From NCBI GenBank assembly GCA_036897095.1, contig JAYMSP010000456.1:1-50684 (forward strand): DNA of 50,684 nucleotides. The letters are read 5' to 3'. Made by a program: the position numbers and the translations under genes. This document shows positions 22,421 to 34,067 of this stretch, piece after piece. Under the pieces are notes generated by a model, which worked only from the letters and a program-made list of their open reading frames with translations, did no database searches and was not told the origin of the DNA. Each line of letters begins with the position of its first letter. The stretch's first letter is position 1. This DNA is from Plantago elongata. Lineage: Eukaryota; Streptophyta; Magnoliopsida; Lamiales; Plantaginaceae.

Positions 22421-23770
22421 TTTAAATTGAAAACGTCCGTTGAAGTGTCACATGTGTACATTGGTGCATAAACTTGAATTGACCCCCAGATTCGTAAATG
22501 GCTGGAGAGCCAAACGCGAAGTTGTTAACTTTCTCTAATTTTATTGATCAAACAACTGTACTGTGATATGCGTGGGATTAAAAAATAAAAATGTGACTAA
22601 TTTAATATGAAAATTTCTTGGAGATTTAAAAAATCTATAATCGTAGATCCGATAATCGAATGCCGACACATTTGTCGTCCTTTTCTCTGGTTAACACATG
22701 GGCAGAAATAGTTTATGTGAATTACCGTAAAGTTGGAATATCGATATGAATTTTTAAACTTTGTTCTTGTACATATTGTATTTATATTTTAACTCGTATA
22801 TCTGAAAGCATTGCATAGACAAGTAATGGTTTAATTGGCGGGACAGTTTCAAAAATGATATCACCCATTCATGTATAATTTCACTTATAATTAGAGTACT
22901 GTTAAATTATGGCGTCCGTTTGATCTAATAAAATAGCTTATAATTGATAAATTAGTTATAATTTTATAAAAGTATTTATAAATTAACTAGTTGATAATTA
23001 AGCTTGTTGATTTGATAAAAATTAAGATAGTATTCCATCTGATTCAATAATAACTTTCTAAGGGCTTACTTGCTCTTCAAATATGAAAAAAATAATATAA
23101 TAATGATTTGTGTGAAATATTATGTTGAGAAAATTACAAGTAAATGATAAAGTAATAGAAGATTGAATAGAATGATGATGAAGTATAAAATAGATATAAT
23201 AAAAATGTTAGTTAGTGGGAAAAAACTTTTTAATTATGGGTTAGAAAATTTGTAATGAAACGGAGAAGTTTTCAAAATATCAGGAGTATAACCTAATTTG
23301 TCATGGGGTTTGGAAATGGGCTTGTTAAATTGGAGATATTGCGGCCTAGCTACTTGGTTATTGGACTTGCTACTTAGCTTATGGGCTAACGGAGTTGAAA
23401 ATAAATTGCTGGATCTTGTTAGATAGGATCCAAGGGGGGTGAATGGTAAGGAAGTAATGGGCTTTTGCAAATTTTCTCAATTATCATATTTATCAATTTT
23501 AAGTGTTTGGCATTGTCATATAACATAATTTGATTTCTTTTATCATATAAAAAAGTTAAACATTTTACTAGACTTTCTCTTTATTTCGTCCATCAAATCA
23601 GTTGCGTAGTCAAAACTCATAGACATGTTTAGTTATGGACTCTGAATTAGTCATACTAGATTCCATATAGTAATTTAAAAATAGACCTGCATATATTCTT
23701 AACAAAATTCGATGACTCTCTTGTGGTATAATTAGAACTAGCTAGTTCATGATGGAGTCCTTCCTTGATG
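22421..23770. other. AT-rich intergenic region
   Basis: No coding sequence recognised on either strand. No clear repeat ends. Confidence 0.35.
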
Positions 23771-24560
23771 CTAGAACTAGTTGAATTTGTGGGGCGGTTA
23801 ATGGCACACGTAGTGATCTATTGGAGAAGAAGGCGCATAAGGTGGGGGTTGGGGTGGAGTCTGCAAGGGCAGGTGATAGCTCGGGAGATGGACGAGGTGA
23901 TCATACTGATCTGAGTCGCGGGATGATGGAGCTGAGGTGACAAAGTCAACAATGGTTCTCCCGACATAGGGCTTCGTTCAGATTAATGTGGATTCGACTT
24001 TTTCACATGATAAGAAGCGGGTGGGTGCTGCATATGGCGTTTTGATGCATGATGGCTTGTTTGCGAGGCGAATGGAGTAAGTTGAACAACCTTTAACTCC
24101 TCAAAGTGCAGAGGCACATGCTATCCGTTTTGTAGTTCATTTGAGATGTATTAATTCTAAGAATGGGAGCGGGTCCAAGTTTACACAAAATTGTAGTTCT
24201 TTAGTTTTTTCCTTTAATTCATTAGCTTTTGAGTTTTATATTGGTGGTTCTGTTTTGTCGAACATTAAAACTTTAGCTGCTCCTTTTTATTTTCTTTAAC
24301 TTAGATTTTGTTTCGCGGGGGCAAGAACTTGTTTGCTCATAAGCTTGCCGACCTCACGGTTCACTAGATTGTTTGGACCCTTCATATTTTGTTTCGCGGG
24401 GGCAAGAACTTGCTTACTCATAAGCTTACCCACCTCACGGTTCATTAGATTGTTTGGACCCTTCATATTTTGTTCCGCGGGGGCAAGAACTTGCTTGCTC
24501 ATAAGCTTGCCCACCTCACGATTAACTAGATTGTTGATTATTTGGATGTATATAACTATT
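23770..24560 (+). mobile_element. LINE-derived RNase H fragment
   Basis: From about 23967 the plus strand encodes GFVQINVDSTFSHDKKRVGA, then AYGVLMHDGLFARRME, a stop, then VEQPLTPQSAEAHAIRF. This is the RVT_3-type RNase H pattern, with the first catalytic Asp and the Glu of SAEAHA. A later NCSSLVFSFNSL region has Asn where the family has Asp. The terminal RGGKNLFAHKLADL segment sits in a threefold 81-bp repeat. It may be a separate insertion from the larger LINE 2 kb upstream. Confidence 0.7.
24305..24547 (+). repeat. Three tandem copies of an 81-bp unit
   Basis: Units start at 24305, 24386 and 24467 with ATTTTGTTTCGCGGGGGCAA (third copy TTCC for TTTC). Each continues through GAACTTG, CTCATAAGCTT and CACCTCACG; the third diverges after about 67 bp. 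Each unit encodes the last RNase H motif (FRGGKNL-AHKLA) followed by a stop. Confidence 0.93.
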
Positions 24561-25489
24561 ATCCTTTAGTTTAAAATATAAACACGAAAAATAAAATGCA
24601 TTTTATTTGATCTGGTTAAGTTAATAGATTGAATTAAGTAGTATAATGGACAAATATATAGTTTGATGTAACTTTTGATTTAATTGTAATATCACTCATT
24701 TCTATCTTACATATTTAATTTCATATTTAATTTCAGTATGTATTTATCACTTTTTAAATATAACTTTGCAATATTTGAATTCAAAGGATGATTTTCTCCC
24801 CTTGTTATTGTCAAAATTATAAACATATTATAAATAAACATTATAATTTTCCAAAAGTACACTTTAATCAAGCTCGAGTCTCACTCACGTATGCATACAC
24901 CAGGCCTGAATGAAATTTTTGGCCATCCTGAAATTTCCACTTTTTACCATTTCAAGGCGTGAAAGCGATAAGTGATGAGGTATATAAGTCCTGACATCAA
25001 ATACATGCATATCACCGACAAATATAAATGATAAATATGGATAACTCCGAATCTAACATTTTATTTTGCCGCAGAAAAGATCTTCAAATCAAAACGTAAC
25101 ACTCACAAGTCACAAATAAATAATTCATGCTTTAGTCCAATAGTCTCACGATCTTTGGTTTCTTTTGCCGAATTCAACTAGATGCTGCATACCCACATTG
25201 TCAGTTGGGATATTTATAGATTGATTCATATAGTAACATAAAATCTCTACTTGGAGAGTTGGAGGTGGACCTAGCTCATGACTCATGATAAGTATATGTC
25301 AGGTGCGGAGTACAATTTTTACTAAACATAAGATGTATTTTTATGTATTAAAAATAACATTATAATTATTATAATTCGTAAAATAATTTTATAATTATAA
25401 ATAATTATAACTTTACCTACAAAAACATCTAAACATATTTATTTAATCCACTCATATTATTCGAAAAAATCGAAGAAAATTTTAAAAGA

Positions 25490-25665
25490 ACACGAAGAAG
25501 ACGAAGAACGAAGGCGAAGAACACGAAGAACGAAGAACTTCGTCGCCCCGAACTAACCGGAAAAGCTTCGACCAGATTGTCGAAGCGGCACAGCTCCACA
25601 GCTCCGTTTAAAGCTCCGCTCGGGGCTGCTACCGAGCGGACGCTCCAGGACCATGTCCTGGCCAG
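25490..25665. other. GC-rich island with three perfect stem-loops
   Basis: A purine-rich CGAAGAA-repeating stretch (25493-25546) leads into three perfect inverted repeats: GCTTCGAC/GTCGAAGC (25565-25572, 25579-25586), TCCGCTCGG/CCGAGCGGA (25615-25623, 25632-25640) and CCAGGAC/GTCCTGG (25645-25651, 25655-25661). GCTCC occurs four times between 25593 and 25646. The flanks are strongly AT-rich. The minus-strand ORF across it (25429-25671) is Ser/Phe-rich and unrecognised. Could be a MITE or structured-RNA remnant. Confidence 0.6.
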
Positions 25666-26135
25666 AACCAATCAGTTTCTTGTTTTTTTTTTGTTTTTTA
25701 ATTTAAAAAAAAATCATTAATGTAAAGTTAATTAATTTAATTATACTAAGTAATTAAATAAATATTAACGATTACGAATATGAATTATAACAAAGTAAAC
25801 TTTTCAAATTCATCATTATTTGGAAAGTATGACTAATAATTTTATAATATTGATTTCGTTACGTTATGGTATCGTAGTGTATATACGTTCATATATTTTT
25901 GAAAATGTGATAATTTGATAAATTTTACAAAAATTGAAATTAGTTCTATTTTTATATAACTCGTTGGACCTTTTGTAATATATAAAATTGTATCATGCGT
26001 ATAGTAAAACGGTCATGCGTTTAACAATCACCTATGTTATTCTCATTTAAAAATAGTCGTAAGATGAAGTAAATTTTTTTTATAGTATAAAATATAACTA
26101 CGATTTCGTTCTTTTAATTTAAAAAGTTGTTAATT

Positions 26136-26279
26136 CAGTTCATCTGTATAGTACAAATAAATCTAGCCAAGTTCATATAATTCAGATTCAACCAATCCGA
26201 CTTTGTTCAGTTCATTTTTATAGTACAAATAAATCCAGTCAAGTTCATAAAGTTCAGATCAATTTTGTTTAGACGAAGT
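26136..26279 (+). repeat. Two-copy 72-bp tandem duplication
   Basis: Both units hold a shared core (CAGTTCAT, TATAGTACAAATAAATC, CAAGTTCATA, TTCAGAT). The second unit starts at 26208. Confidence 0.75.
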
Positions 26280-26398
26280 GCATGTAGATAGCATAAACAA
26301 AATTGAATCGGCACGAAATTAATGAGTTTTCAGATGAGAAGAACATACTTAAATATACTTAATATTTAAATAATAATGTTAAAATTTTATTTTTTTAA

Positions 26399-26487
26399 CA
26401 ACGAAGTGAAGCTCGTTTGGTAAGACGCTTCACCTCCAACCATTAGATCCGGGGTTTGAGTCATCCTTTAGCCGTTTAAAAAAAAAG
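26399..26487 (+). repeat. Short tRNA-like SINE-type repeat, copy 2
   Basis: Plus-strand copy with GCTCGTTTGGTAAGACGCTT, CACCTCCAACCATTAGATCC, GGGGTTTGAGTCATCC and TTTAGCCGTTTAAAAAAAAA. Shares the core and the TTTAGCCGTTTAAAA tail with copy 1 at 7351-7437. Confidence 0.65.
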
Positions 26488-26910
26488 AATGTTAAATTTT
26501 TAATTTTTTCATAAATTTGTTAAATATTTTAAACTATCCGGATTCATCAATAAGTTTCTACATATATTTTCATAATATTTCTAATTTAATCTCGGATAAA
26601 ATAAAGTTGTGACTCAGCCCCTAAGAAAACTACTAAATGATTATATTTAGTTGCAATCTTCATTATAAAACCACCTAATTTCACCTCAGTTCAAATTAAT
26701 TCACTTATAGTTAGTTGATTTTTATATTACAATTTAATTTCATTTAGACGAAAAGTATAAATTCCTAATTATTTTTAATCTATAATTCAGTTTAGATGAG
26801 CGAAATTTTTAAATGATAAGAACAACGCTTAAGCAAAATTGATTGTACACGATAGATCTGGATTGAAATGAACTTGATAATTTCAGATGAAAATAATCGA
26901 GCCTAATCAT

Positions 26911-27111
26911 AATATTTTCTCCGTTCCAATTTTATACTTTATATATATTATCTCTTATTTTTTTATTTACTTTTTTTTCTACGTTATCATTATATATTTT
27001 ATTGTAATCATTTGTTATCCTTCACTTTTTTTTAATTTATTATTTAATTTTCTTTTAATATTTATACTCGAATTCGCGAGAACTTGAACTAGAACAGAAG
27101 GAATATCATAT
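26911..27111. mobile_element. Decayed Stowaway-like MITE
   Basis: ATTTTCTCCGTTCCAATTTT at the left and GAACTAGAACAGAAGGAATA at the right are imperfect inverted repeats of the Stowaway type. AT-rich inside. It lies about 150 bp upstream of the OXS3-like gene's TATA box. Confidence 0.4.
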
Positions 27112-27182
27112 TAGTCAATGAGTGTAGGTGCATTTTTGCCCTTATCCCTTTACCAGACAGAGCACACCCGGTCTACTTTATC

Positions 27183-27190
27183 CACGTGTC
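27183..27190 (+). promoter_or_regulatory. ABRE/G-box-like element (CACGTGTC)
   Basis: CACGTGTC lies about 77 bp upstream of the putative TATA box of the OXS3-like gene. ACGTGTC is a classic ABA-responsive core, consistent with a stress gene. Function is inferred. Confidence 0.45.
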
Positions 27191-27259
27191 CCCTTCTGTT
27201 ACCCCCATGACCCTAGTTTTCAGCTATGCTGTGACTAGTAGTATGGGCATCGATTCTTG

Positions 27260-27267
27260 TATATAAG
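27260..27267 (+). promoter_or_regulatory. TATA box of the OXS3-like gene
   Basis: TATATAAG, 126 bases upstream of the start codon, predicts transcription start near 27295. Confidence 0.55.
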
Positions 27268-27392
27268 TATTGGTCCAGTCCACAACTTTATCCACAACAT
27301 TAAAGCTAGTAGCTGCTTTATACTCATAAGCATTTGTACCAGATAAAACTGCATGGTGTATCAATTTCCTTGGGCCAAAATCTACACTGAAA

Positions 27393-30358
27393 ATGGAGTC
27401 CCATTTGAGTTACCAACCAAACAGCCATGGGATCATGGTTAAGGATTGCAATGCCAATGACTGTTCGAGTACAATTTTTGAAGATGAAGAAGAAGAAGAG
27501 GAGGAGGATTCTCCATCTACTGTTGGTCCTTTGCAAGATATGTCTTCTTTACTACACCAACTGCCTAATTCCAAGTAAGCAGTCTTTTCATGTACCCTGC
27601 ATTTGCTTCACTTTTCAATTTTCATTACTCAATGTCTGTTAGATCTCATTCCGTGTTTTATAGCTGTTGTTGTTAATTTGTGTGTAAGAAGATCGCGATT
27701 CATGATTGTTTAGTACGACTCAAATTAAGAAAAATATGATTACGGATAATTAAACTATCTAGACTGTTGGAGCACGACTCTCTACGTGTCCATCTAGGTT
27801 CGAATTTACACGGAAACAATCTTTTTCCTTCCTAAAGAATTTGATTACAGTTATAAGTATGGAAGAGTGTTGTAGTAGTGATATATATGGTTAGAGTTTA
27901 TAACTCGTATCAAATTAAAAGATGCTTGGTGCATTTGCTTAAATATCATACCTAACAAAATTTTGTCAGGGTCACGAAAACCAAAGTTGTGGATAATCTT
28001 GTTTACTTAATTAGGCACTGTTGTTACTGGAATAGTTGATACCTTGTTCAGGAATTTACTTTTATGTATCAGCTAGCATATAAGTATAAAGTTTTATCTT
28101 TTTTTTAGCTAGTTTTAGTTTTATCTGGACCTAACTAGCTTATGAAATCAGTTAGTTTTAATTTTACTAAACAGATCGATCCTTAATGAGTACTTTTAAG
28201 ATGATAGATATCCAACTTATGATATTGTACGTTTCTGATTTTTTCTGCTTGGATCTTCATCTTCACAGTATGACCATCTTCATAAAACAAGGTTAGTGAT
28301 AATTAACACTCAAATTCTAATATTTTCGTTTGAACAGAACTGAATATAATTTATTTGCAGTATAAAAATAAATAAAAATAAATTAAATTAAATTGATTAA
28401 AACTGAAATTAATAAATTATCAGTTTAATAACAGAGACAGGCGATATTTCTTGCTATTGATTTAACTAAGGTATCCTTTACATATTCACTTGATATTCAA
28501 TGCCGCCATCTATTATATTGGGTTGATCTATTGATGCTTAGACTTATGGCGTCAGCTTATTGCTGCTCACCAACAATCTCGGCAAGTGAATAGCTTGACA
28601 TTTTACGACTTCTGTTTACAGTTAGTTTCGCGGCGATTTGGCTAAAGGGGTAAAGAATGTTGTATTTCGATCTTGAATTTTAAAGTTTTGTAAATAAAAA
28701 AGCTTGTTCACGTAAATTCTTGACACACTATTTATTATACATGCTCGATTAATAATTTTTTAATTTTATATAGATAGCTTTAAGAAAAATAATATCCTTA
28801 AAATTATAAAAATAGTGGAGAAATTAATTTTGAAATTAATAACTACTTTTAAATATTTTTAATTAATATTAATAATAGATTACCTGATGATGATGGATGT
28901 GGAGGTGTGGTCTAGTTATACTAGTGAGAGCAACTATTTTGAAAGTTGATAGATACGAACTTACATTCTTATAGAAAATTAAAAATTGTAGCCCTTTTCA
29001 ATTAAAATGTCTATATTTTTAATATTGAATGATTTTCTTATATTCCAAAAAAAATATTTTTCGTTAACGACATAATCATTTACATATTGTTACATTTTGA
29101 TTCTAACACGAATAATTTTTCTAATAATATAAAAATCGTATTTAAATTTCTTTTTAGATAAGTTATTTATATATTGACTCTCATTCTACTCATTTTACTT
29201 TTATTAATATCCTAAGAAGTAGACCCTACTCTATTTAGATTCGACCTAAAATTAAAAGGATAGGATATGGACCCGGTCCCTCAGCATTAAAATCACTAGT
29301 AAGGATTTCTCTAGTCTTTCATTTGAGTATTCTTAATTTTATGAGGAGTGGGAATGAAATGATAGGTAAGATGTAGAAATTGTGAAAAATATATAGAGTG
29401 AAACTAAAAAATGGGGATGTCACAGTTCACAAGGATATCCTGTATCCAGTATTCAACAATTGAACTTGACTTTCATGTCATATGATAACTTGTAGTATCA
29501 AATGTACGGGAAATCCGGATTAAAATCATATACCACTTGGACATATGTACCTAAAAAAGCGTAACACACTTCAAAAATTGGGGAATTCCGATATTTGGAT
29601 ATACACACTTCTTGAGGCTACCCTTTCACACTAGCTAATTCTTTGAATGAACCAACTTCATTAAAAATGTCTCAATGGCAATATGGCCTGGTCTGGTCCA
29701 GTCCCAATATACAGTTGGACCTATTTCAGTTCTAATTAGATTCATTCAATTCTGTTTAGTTGTCGTTTCATCCTAATTGTCGCACGTGATATAAATTTTA
29801 ATATCGCCTATTTGGTGTGGTTCGTATAAACTGGACCAAACTGTACCACAACACGTAGGGCAGATAAGCTGGCATACAATGAAAAATATGCGGGTTCCAT
29901 GAGTACCTTACTATTGGGCTTTGGGCATGGTTTATAGATACCCCAAATGTTCATTGATTAGGCTCCCCCGACATTTTTTTTTAAAAGTGCTTACTACATC
30001 TTTTCTTTCACTTGATCTCGATGCTACTCTTATGTATCATTTTCTAATCATTTTGTGTTAACCTTATGAATGAATGTGTAGACGAGGTCTGTCGAAACAC
30101 TACAAGGGGAAGTCGCAGTCGTTCACATCCCTAGCGGAAGTGGAGAGCTTACAAGACCTTGCAAAACCAGAGAATCCATACAACAAGAGGCTGAAGTCCG
30201 CGAAGAGTTTGCCATTTAACACAAACTATTTGAAGCTGATTTCGAAAACAAGTGCGGGTACTTATGTCGTAAGTGATAGGCAGCCTGCAGTCACTCAACC
30301 TCGAAGAACAAGTAGTACCAGCGACTTTGCGAAGCTTCAAACCCCTTTGTTTGCTTGA
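27393..30358 (+). CDS. OXIDATIVE STRESS 3 (OXS3)-like protein
   Basis: Two exons, 27393-27574 and 30082-30358, with a 2507-bp GT-AG intron that splits a Lys codon (AA|A). Product 152 residues. It has an acidic run (EDEEEEEEED) in the N-terminal half, then MSSLLHQLPNSK joined to the family signature RGLSKHYKGKSQSFTSL (62-78), then EVESLQDLAKPENPY and a basic KKRLKS-like stretch (NKRLKSAKS). Plant OXS3-type proteins are small, largely disordered nuclear or stress-granule-linked proteins connected with heavy-metal and oxidative stress tolerance; the molecular role is not settled. The two halves do not make sense alone but join exactly in the conserved block, which supports the splice call. An ABRE-like element and TATA box lie upstream. 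The large intron holds no recognised gene or intact transposon. Confidence 0.88.
27575..30081 (+). other. Large intron of the OXS3-like gene
   Basis: GTAAGC donor and TGTGTAG acceptor. AT-rich, no coding sequence or element with clear ends seen. Confidence 0.7.
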
Positions 30359-30429
30359 GATTTATAATCCTATAGTCTTACTTAATTACTACTATCGCTT
30401 TTAATTATACTTTTAATTAATTAATTACG

Positions 30430-30560
30430 ATATAGTAGTTAATTACCTACTATCTAGAGGCAATGGAATTTCCCTGTTATGTTTTCTACTTCAATAGACT
30501 TTATTACTTCAATATAATTTGTTAATTACCTACCTATCTAGACGTGATGGAATTTACCTC
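30430..30560 (+). repeat. Two-copy direct repeat in the OXS3-like 3' region
   Basis: TTAATTACCTACTATCTAGA with following GGCAATGGAATTTCC recurs about 90 bp later as TTAATTACCTACCTATCTAG with ACGTGATGGAATTTACC. Local duplication just downstream of the stop codon. Confidence 0.6.
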
Positions 30561-31281
30561 TTGAATCCCTAATTCTGCCACTAATATTATGGGCTTGAAA
30601 CCTCTTGAACCCCCAAACAAGTGTAAATGTGTTCTTTTTATCGGAATTTTAACAAGACGAGTGAGCTATCAAATCATTCGATATATAGGTCATATGGACA
30701 CATCGGAAGCACGCTTTTGTTATGGTGAAAAATGGTAGTTAATGTACGAAGTGCGTTATAATGCGCAGATGAGTTGATAATTCAAAATGCTAGTACTAAA
30801 GTTTAAAGAGCATTGTTATCAAAGGATAGCCACTAGAACAAAACACGAGTTGAGGCCTGAAGTAGGTTATATGCTGCCTACTCGGCGTTTGCTAAGATAT
30901 TGACGCGACTAAGTTAATCTTGGAACTGTTTGTAAAATATTGGACCCTGAGATTGTCGCAGGGAGTTTTTTAAACGCACCTCAGACAATGACTAACTTCT
31001 TCATAAAGCTAGTAGGTGCGGCTACACAAGGATCACAACTTATCAAAAACATGAGGTTTCTTGTCTGAATGGGAACATCCCGCAAAATGTGTATTGAATT
31101 CCATCCAACTTGAGATCGAATCATCGGGATAATATTATTTTAAGATATGTGTGTGTGTGTGGGGGGTTCTTCGTTTTACACTTTCCCGCTTCAAAAAAAT
31201 CAAAATGACAACACCTCTTAGTATCATATATAGTGCATGTTGGTGAATAAATAGATGCATGTATAAATTTATTTAACATGT
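30561..31281. other. Intergenic region upstream of tRNA-Ala
   Basis: No coding sequence recognised. A short GT repeat followed by GGGGGG lies near 31149-31166. Confidence 0.35.
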
Positions 31282-31354
31282 GGGGATGTAGCTCAAATGG
31301 TAGAGCGCTCGCTTTGCATGCGAGAGGCACGGGGTTCGATCCCCCGCATCTCCA
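31282..31354 (+). tRNA. tRNA-Ala (anticodon UGC)
   Basis: 73 bases with full cloverleaf: acceptor GGGGATG/CATCTCC (one G-U), D arm with GCTCAAATGGTAGAGC, anticodon arm CTCGC-TTTGCAT-GCGAG giving anticodon TGC, variable AGGCA-type loop, T arm CGGGG-TTCGATC-CCCCG, discriminator A. A-box TAGCTCAAATGG and B-box GGTTCGATCCC are intact. Sequence is the nuclear cytosolic alanine type. No intron. No CCA encoded. Confidence 0.96.
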
Positions 31355-31361
31355 TTTTTTT
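31355..31361 (+). terminator. Pol III oligo-T terminator
   Basis: Seven T directly after the tRNA-Ala discriminator base. Confidence 0.85.
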
Positions 31362-33270
31362 CCCCTTGTCTTATCATAACAAATTATTTTTTATTTATTG
31401 CACTTTTATTATTTAACAAATGAGATTTTTAAAAGTTATTTCACTTATAGATCATAATCCTATAGATGAATGACGGAAGAGATTTCTTCTGCGTTTTAAA
31501 CATATGGAAGAATGTTTTTTCGTGATTTCGTCTTTTAACCAAGCTATGTTGTAAAAATAAGTTTGGCCCATAATACACTAACCTTTCAAAGCTTAGTAAT
31601 TTTATGTATACAATAAGAGATAAGATAAGCTAGTATCTCATAAATCGAATGAAGGCGTACGTAGTATGTAAGCGTATCAACGATTTAAAGTTCGAGAGTG
31701 GAGAAAATCAACCTCCGGATAAGTGCAGTTCATATAAAGTTACATTTAACATCTCCTAAAATGGTCAAAACAAGTGGGTATGGTTTCCAAAACAGAATTG
31801 ATGTGTTGAGGCCGCAAATTGTAATTGTAAACCACTGTTTAGAAAAAGAAAAGGAATGCACCTAACTAATTCTACTTTTTACATAAAATAACCATCTGAC
31901 GTGAACTTATTAGGAGATGGGCTTATACTAATAGATGACATTCTGGTAGATTCGCACAACGAACACAAAACAACAGTCGATCATGAGTCATGTCACACAT
32001 GGTTGGCTGGACCATTATTATTAATTTATTAAAACCCGTTGGACACTCAATTTTCAGTTTAATGAACAATTTTTTTAAAATTTATTACATGTACGTAATA
32101 AGTTAATTAAAAAGTTAATCACGTTAATTTATTAAAAGAAATTCACCTGCTATCAACTAATTTAACTAATTTTATTAAACCGAAACTATCAATAACTCAT
32201 CATTCTTCCTGATTTTATCTTATTCAATAATTGTAATTGTAATGTTATATTTCATGTTGAATAATAATTAAAAAATAATTCTCCCTGGTTTTGACTAACC
32301 TCCAAAACAAAACAATGTGCAGCTAGCTTAATATGATAATCAATATATAATATTAGTAATATACATATCTTTTCTCTTTATATGCATGCACACGTGTCCA
32401 TAAGATTTTTCAAGGGAAATGGCCATCGCAATCTCATCAAGCATTAAAAGAATTTATGGTACATTATAAAGTCGACACATACCATTTTTAAATGAAAAAA
32501 GTATTTAAAACTATCTTTTAATTATTTGTTAGATTAAATATTTTTCTTATAACAAAAAAAATACTAATATATTACTAGAAATCGAACAATATTTATTGGA
32601 GCATTAAAAATCCTCAAGATTAAATTGCTCCAAAAAATATGCTAAAATTACAAAACATTATAAAGTTCCTCGGGGTTTCTATTCTCAGGTTCACTTCGTA
32701 CCGAGCTAAACGTAGATCTTTGTTCGATATTCGCCTTATGATATGTAATTCAATCTGATCCGTATATTTCAGTTCGAAGTCTATTTGTTGATAATTTAGG
32801 TTCAATAATTTATAATTTAGTTTTTAAATATTTTTTTAAATATACTAACTGACTATAATGCCCTTTATGGTATAATTATTTATTACAAATATTTATATAT
32901 AAAATCATATTCAATTTTTTGAAATTACATAAATAATACTTATACATAAATGAAAAATCAAATACAAATGTTTACATAAAAACATTTTAAATATTTATTT
33001 GTAATCAATTAACGTTAGTTGTTGCAGATAATTTCTGAAGAACACGAGGAACCTAATTCTCAAATGAAGAATTCTAATTCTCTATTAAAGAATCCTGATT
33101 AAATTGATGGAGCAATTTAAAGGTTTTTAAATATTCTCCAAGCATCTTTTGAAATCGATTTTGAAAATTTGAGAGAATTGTTTTCTGATTTCTTCAATTC
33201 AACTTGAAGCAACAGATAGAAGAATTGATGAAGATGAAGACAAAGGATAGTACTGCGTGTATGGCAATTC
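31362..33270. other. AT-rich intergenic region with a spaced inverted repeat
   Basis: No gene recognised. 32596-32632 (TTGGAGCATT...AAATTGCTCCA) resembles the reverse complement of 33108-33145 (TGGAGCAATTT...ATTCTCCAA), suggesting ends of an AT-rich element of about 550 bp. Weak. Confidence 0.3.
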
Positions 33271-33272
33271 AG

Positions 33273-33484
33273 TTAATATAAATACTCCTTCAATTCATCT
33301 TCCCCCAGCAAAATTCAAAAAAGAAACCATATCTCTTCAATTCCATCACCTACCTCCTTCCAATTCCTTCAGTTCATCACCAATACTTCTCAATTTCAAT
33401 TACATCAGAATCGACATGGAAGAAATCACAAGGATTAGGGGGTATATTGAGAAATTTGTATATAAATTTAATTTAATTTATTAG
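33273..33484 (+). other. Orphan promoter/leader-like segment with short ORF
   Basis: A TATA-like TAATATAAATACT (33273-33285), then a pyrimidine-rich CT/CA leader typical of plant 5' UTRs, then ATG at 33416 in good context (GACATGGAAG). The ORF begins MEEITRIRG and runs 22 codons into AT-rich sequence. GGGGGTATAT after the first codons could be a splice donor, but no second exon was found. Possibly the truncated 5' end of a duplicated gene. Confidence 0.3.
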
Positions 33485-33984
33485 TAATAATTAAATTTGT
33501 ATAAGGTTATAATTATACATTTATATATAATAATTAAAATTTAATTATGATATATAATTTGTAAAATCGTACTTTTTAATCATCTAACGGGAAATTGTTT
33601 TTAGGTTGGTACGAAGCTCATCCGAAATAGGGCCGACCAGAAAATAAAATAACCAAATCGCTTTCATCTTATCACCTTTCAAACTTTTACTAAACAATTA
33701 TCATGTGCCAATTCATCACCAATTCTTCGCCACCCACTCCAACGGTTACCGAACCAAAATTGCTTTCTAATAAGACAACAAACTGTCATACGTATACTTA
33801 TCAAAACCCCCTTAAGCATATACTTCTATTAAAACAAATGCCAATAAATTTAAAGGTTTTTATTTAATTCGTGAAATTTAATTATTTTAGCCACTTTATT
33901 GCTTAGTATATTTAAATTAAAATATAATCAAAAGTAATATATTATATACCTATAAATATTAAATAAAGATCATGAATTTGTAAT

Positions 33985-34067
33985 ATCCCTCAGTTAGTGA
34001 GATGTTTTAACTTCAACTAATAGGTTCGAAGTTCGAATCATCCTCCACTCTTTTAAAAAAGAAAAAT
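33985..34067 (+). repeat. Short tRNA-like SINE-type repeat, copy 3
   Basis: CCCTCAGTTAGTGAGATG, then TTCAACTAATAGGTTCGAAG, TTCGAATCATCC and an A-rich tail (TTTTAAAAAAGAAAA). More diverged than copies 1 and 2 but in the same order. Confidence 0.5.

Larger units (their letters stand above)
24561..27250. other. AT-rich intergenic region with several repeat islands
   Basis: No gene recognised. Holds the stem-loop island (25490-25665), a 72-bp tandem duplication (26136-26279), a SINE-like copy (26399-26487) and a decayed Stowaway-like element (26911-27111), then the promoter region of the OXS3-like gene. Confidence 0.4.

Noticed and set aside
24305..24547. CRISPR-like array
   Set aside because: Only three directly abutting 81-bp units with no spacers, in a plant genome, and the unit encodes an RNase H motif.
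25429..25671. 80-codon minus-strand ORF
   Set aside because: Low-complexity Ser/Phe/Arg peptide over the stem-loop island; no start context or homology visible.
26887..27087. Hydrophobic 66-codon ORF
   Set aside because: Ile/Phe/Tyr-rich translation of AT-rich DNA in a decayed MITE, not a membrane protein.
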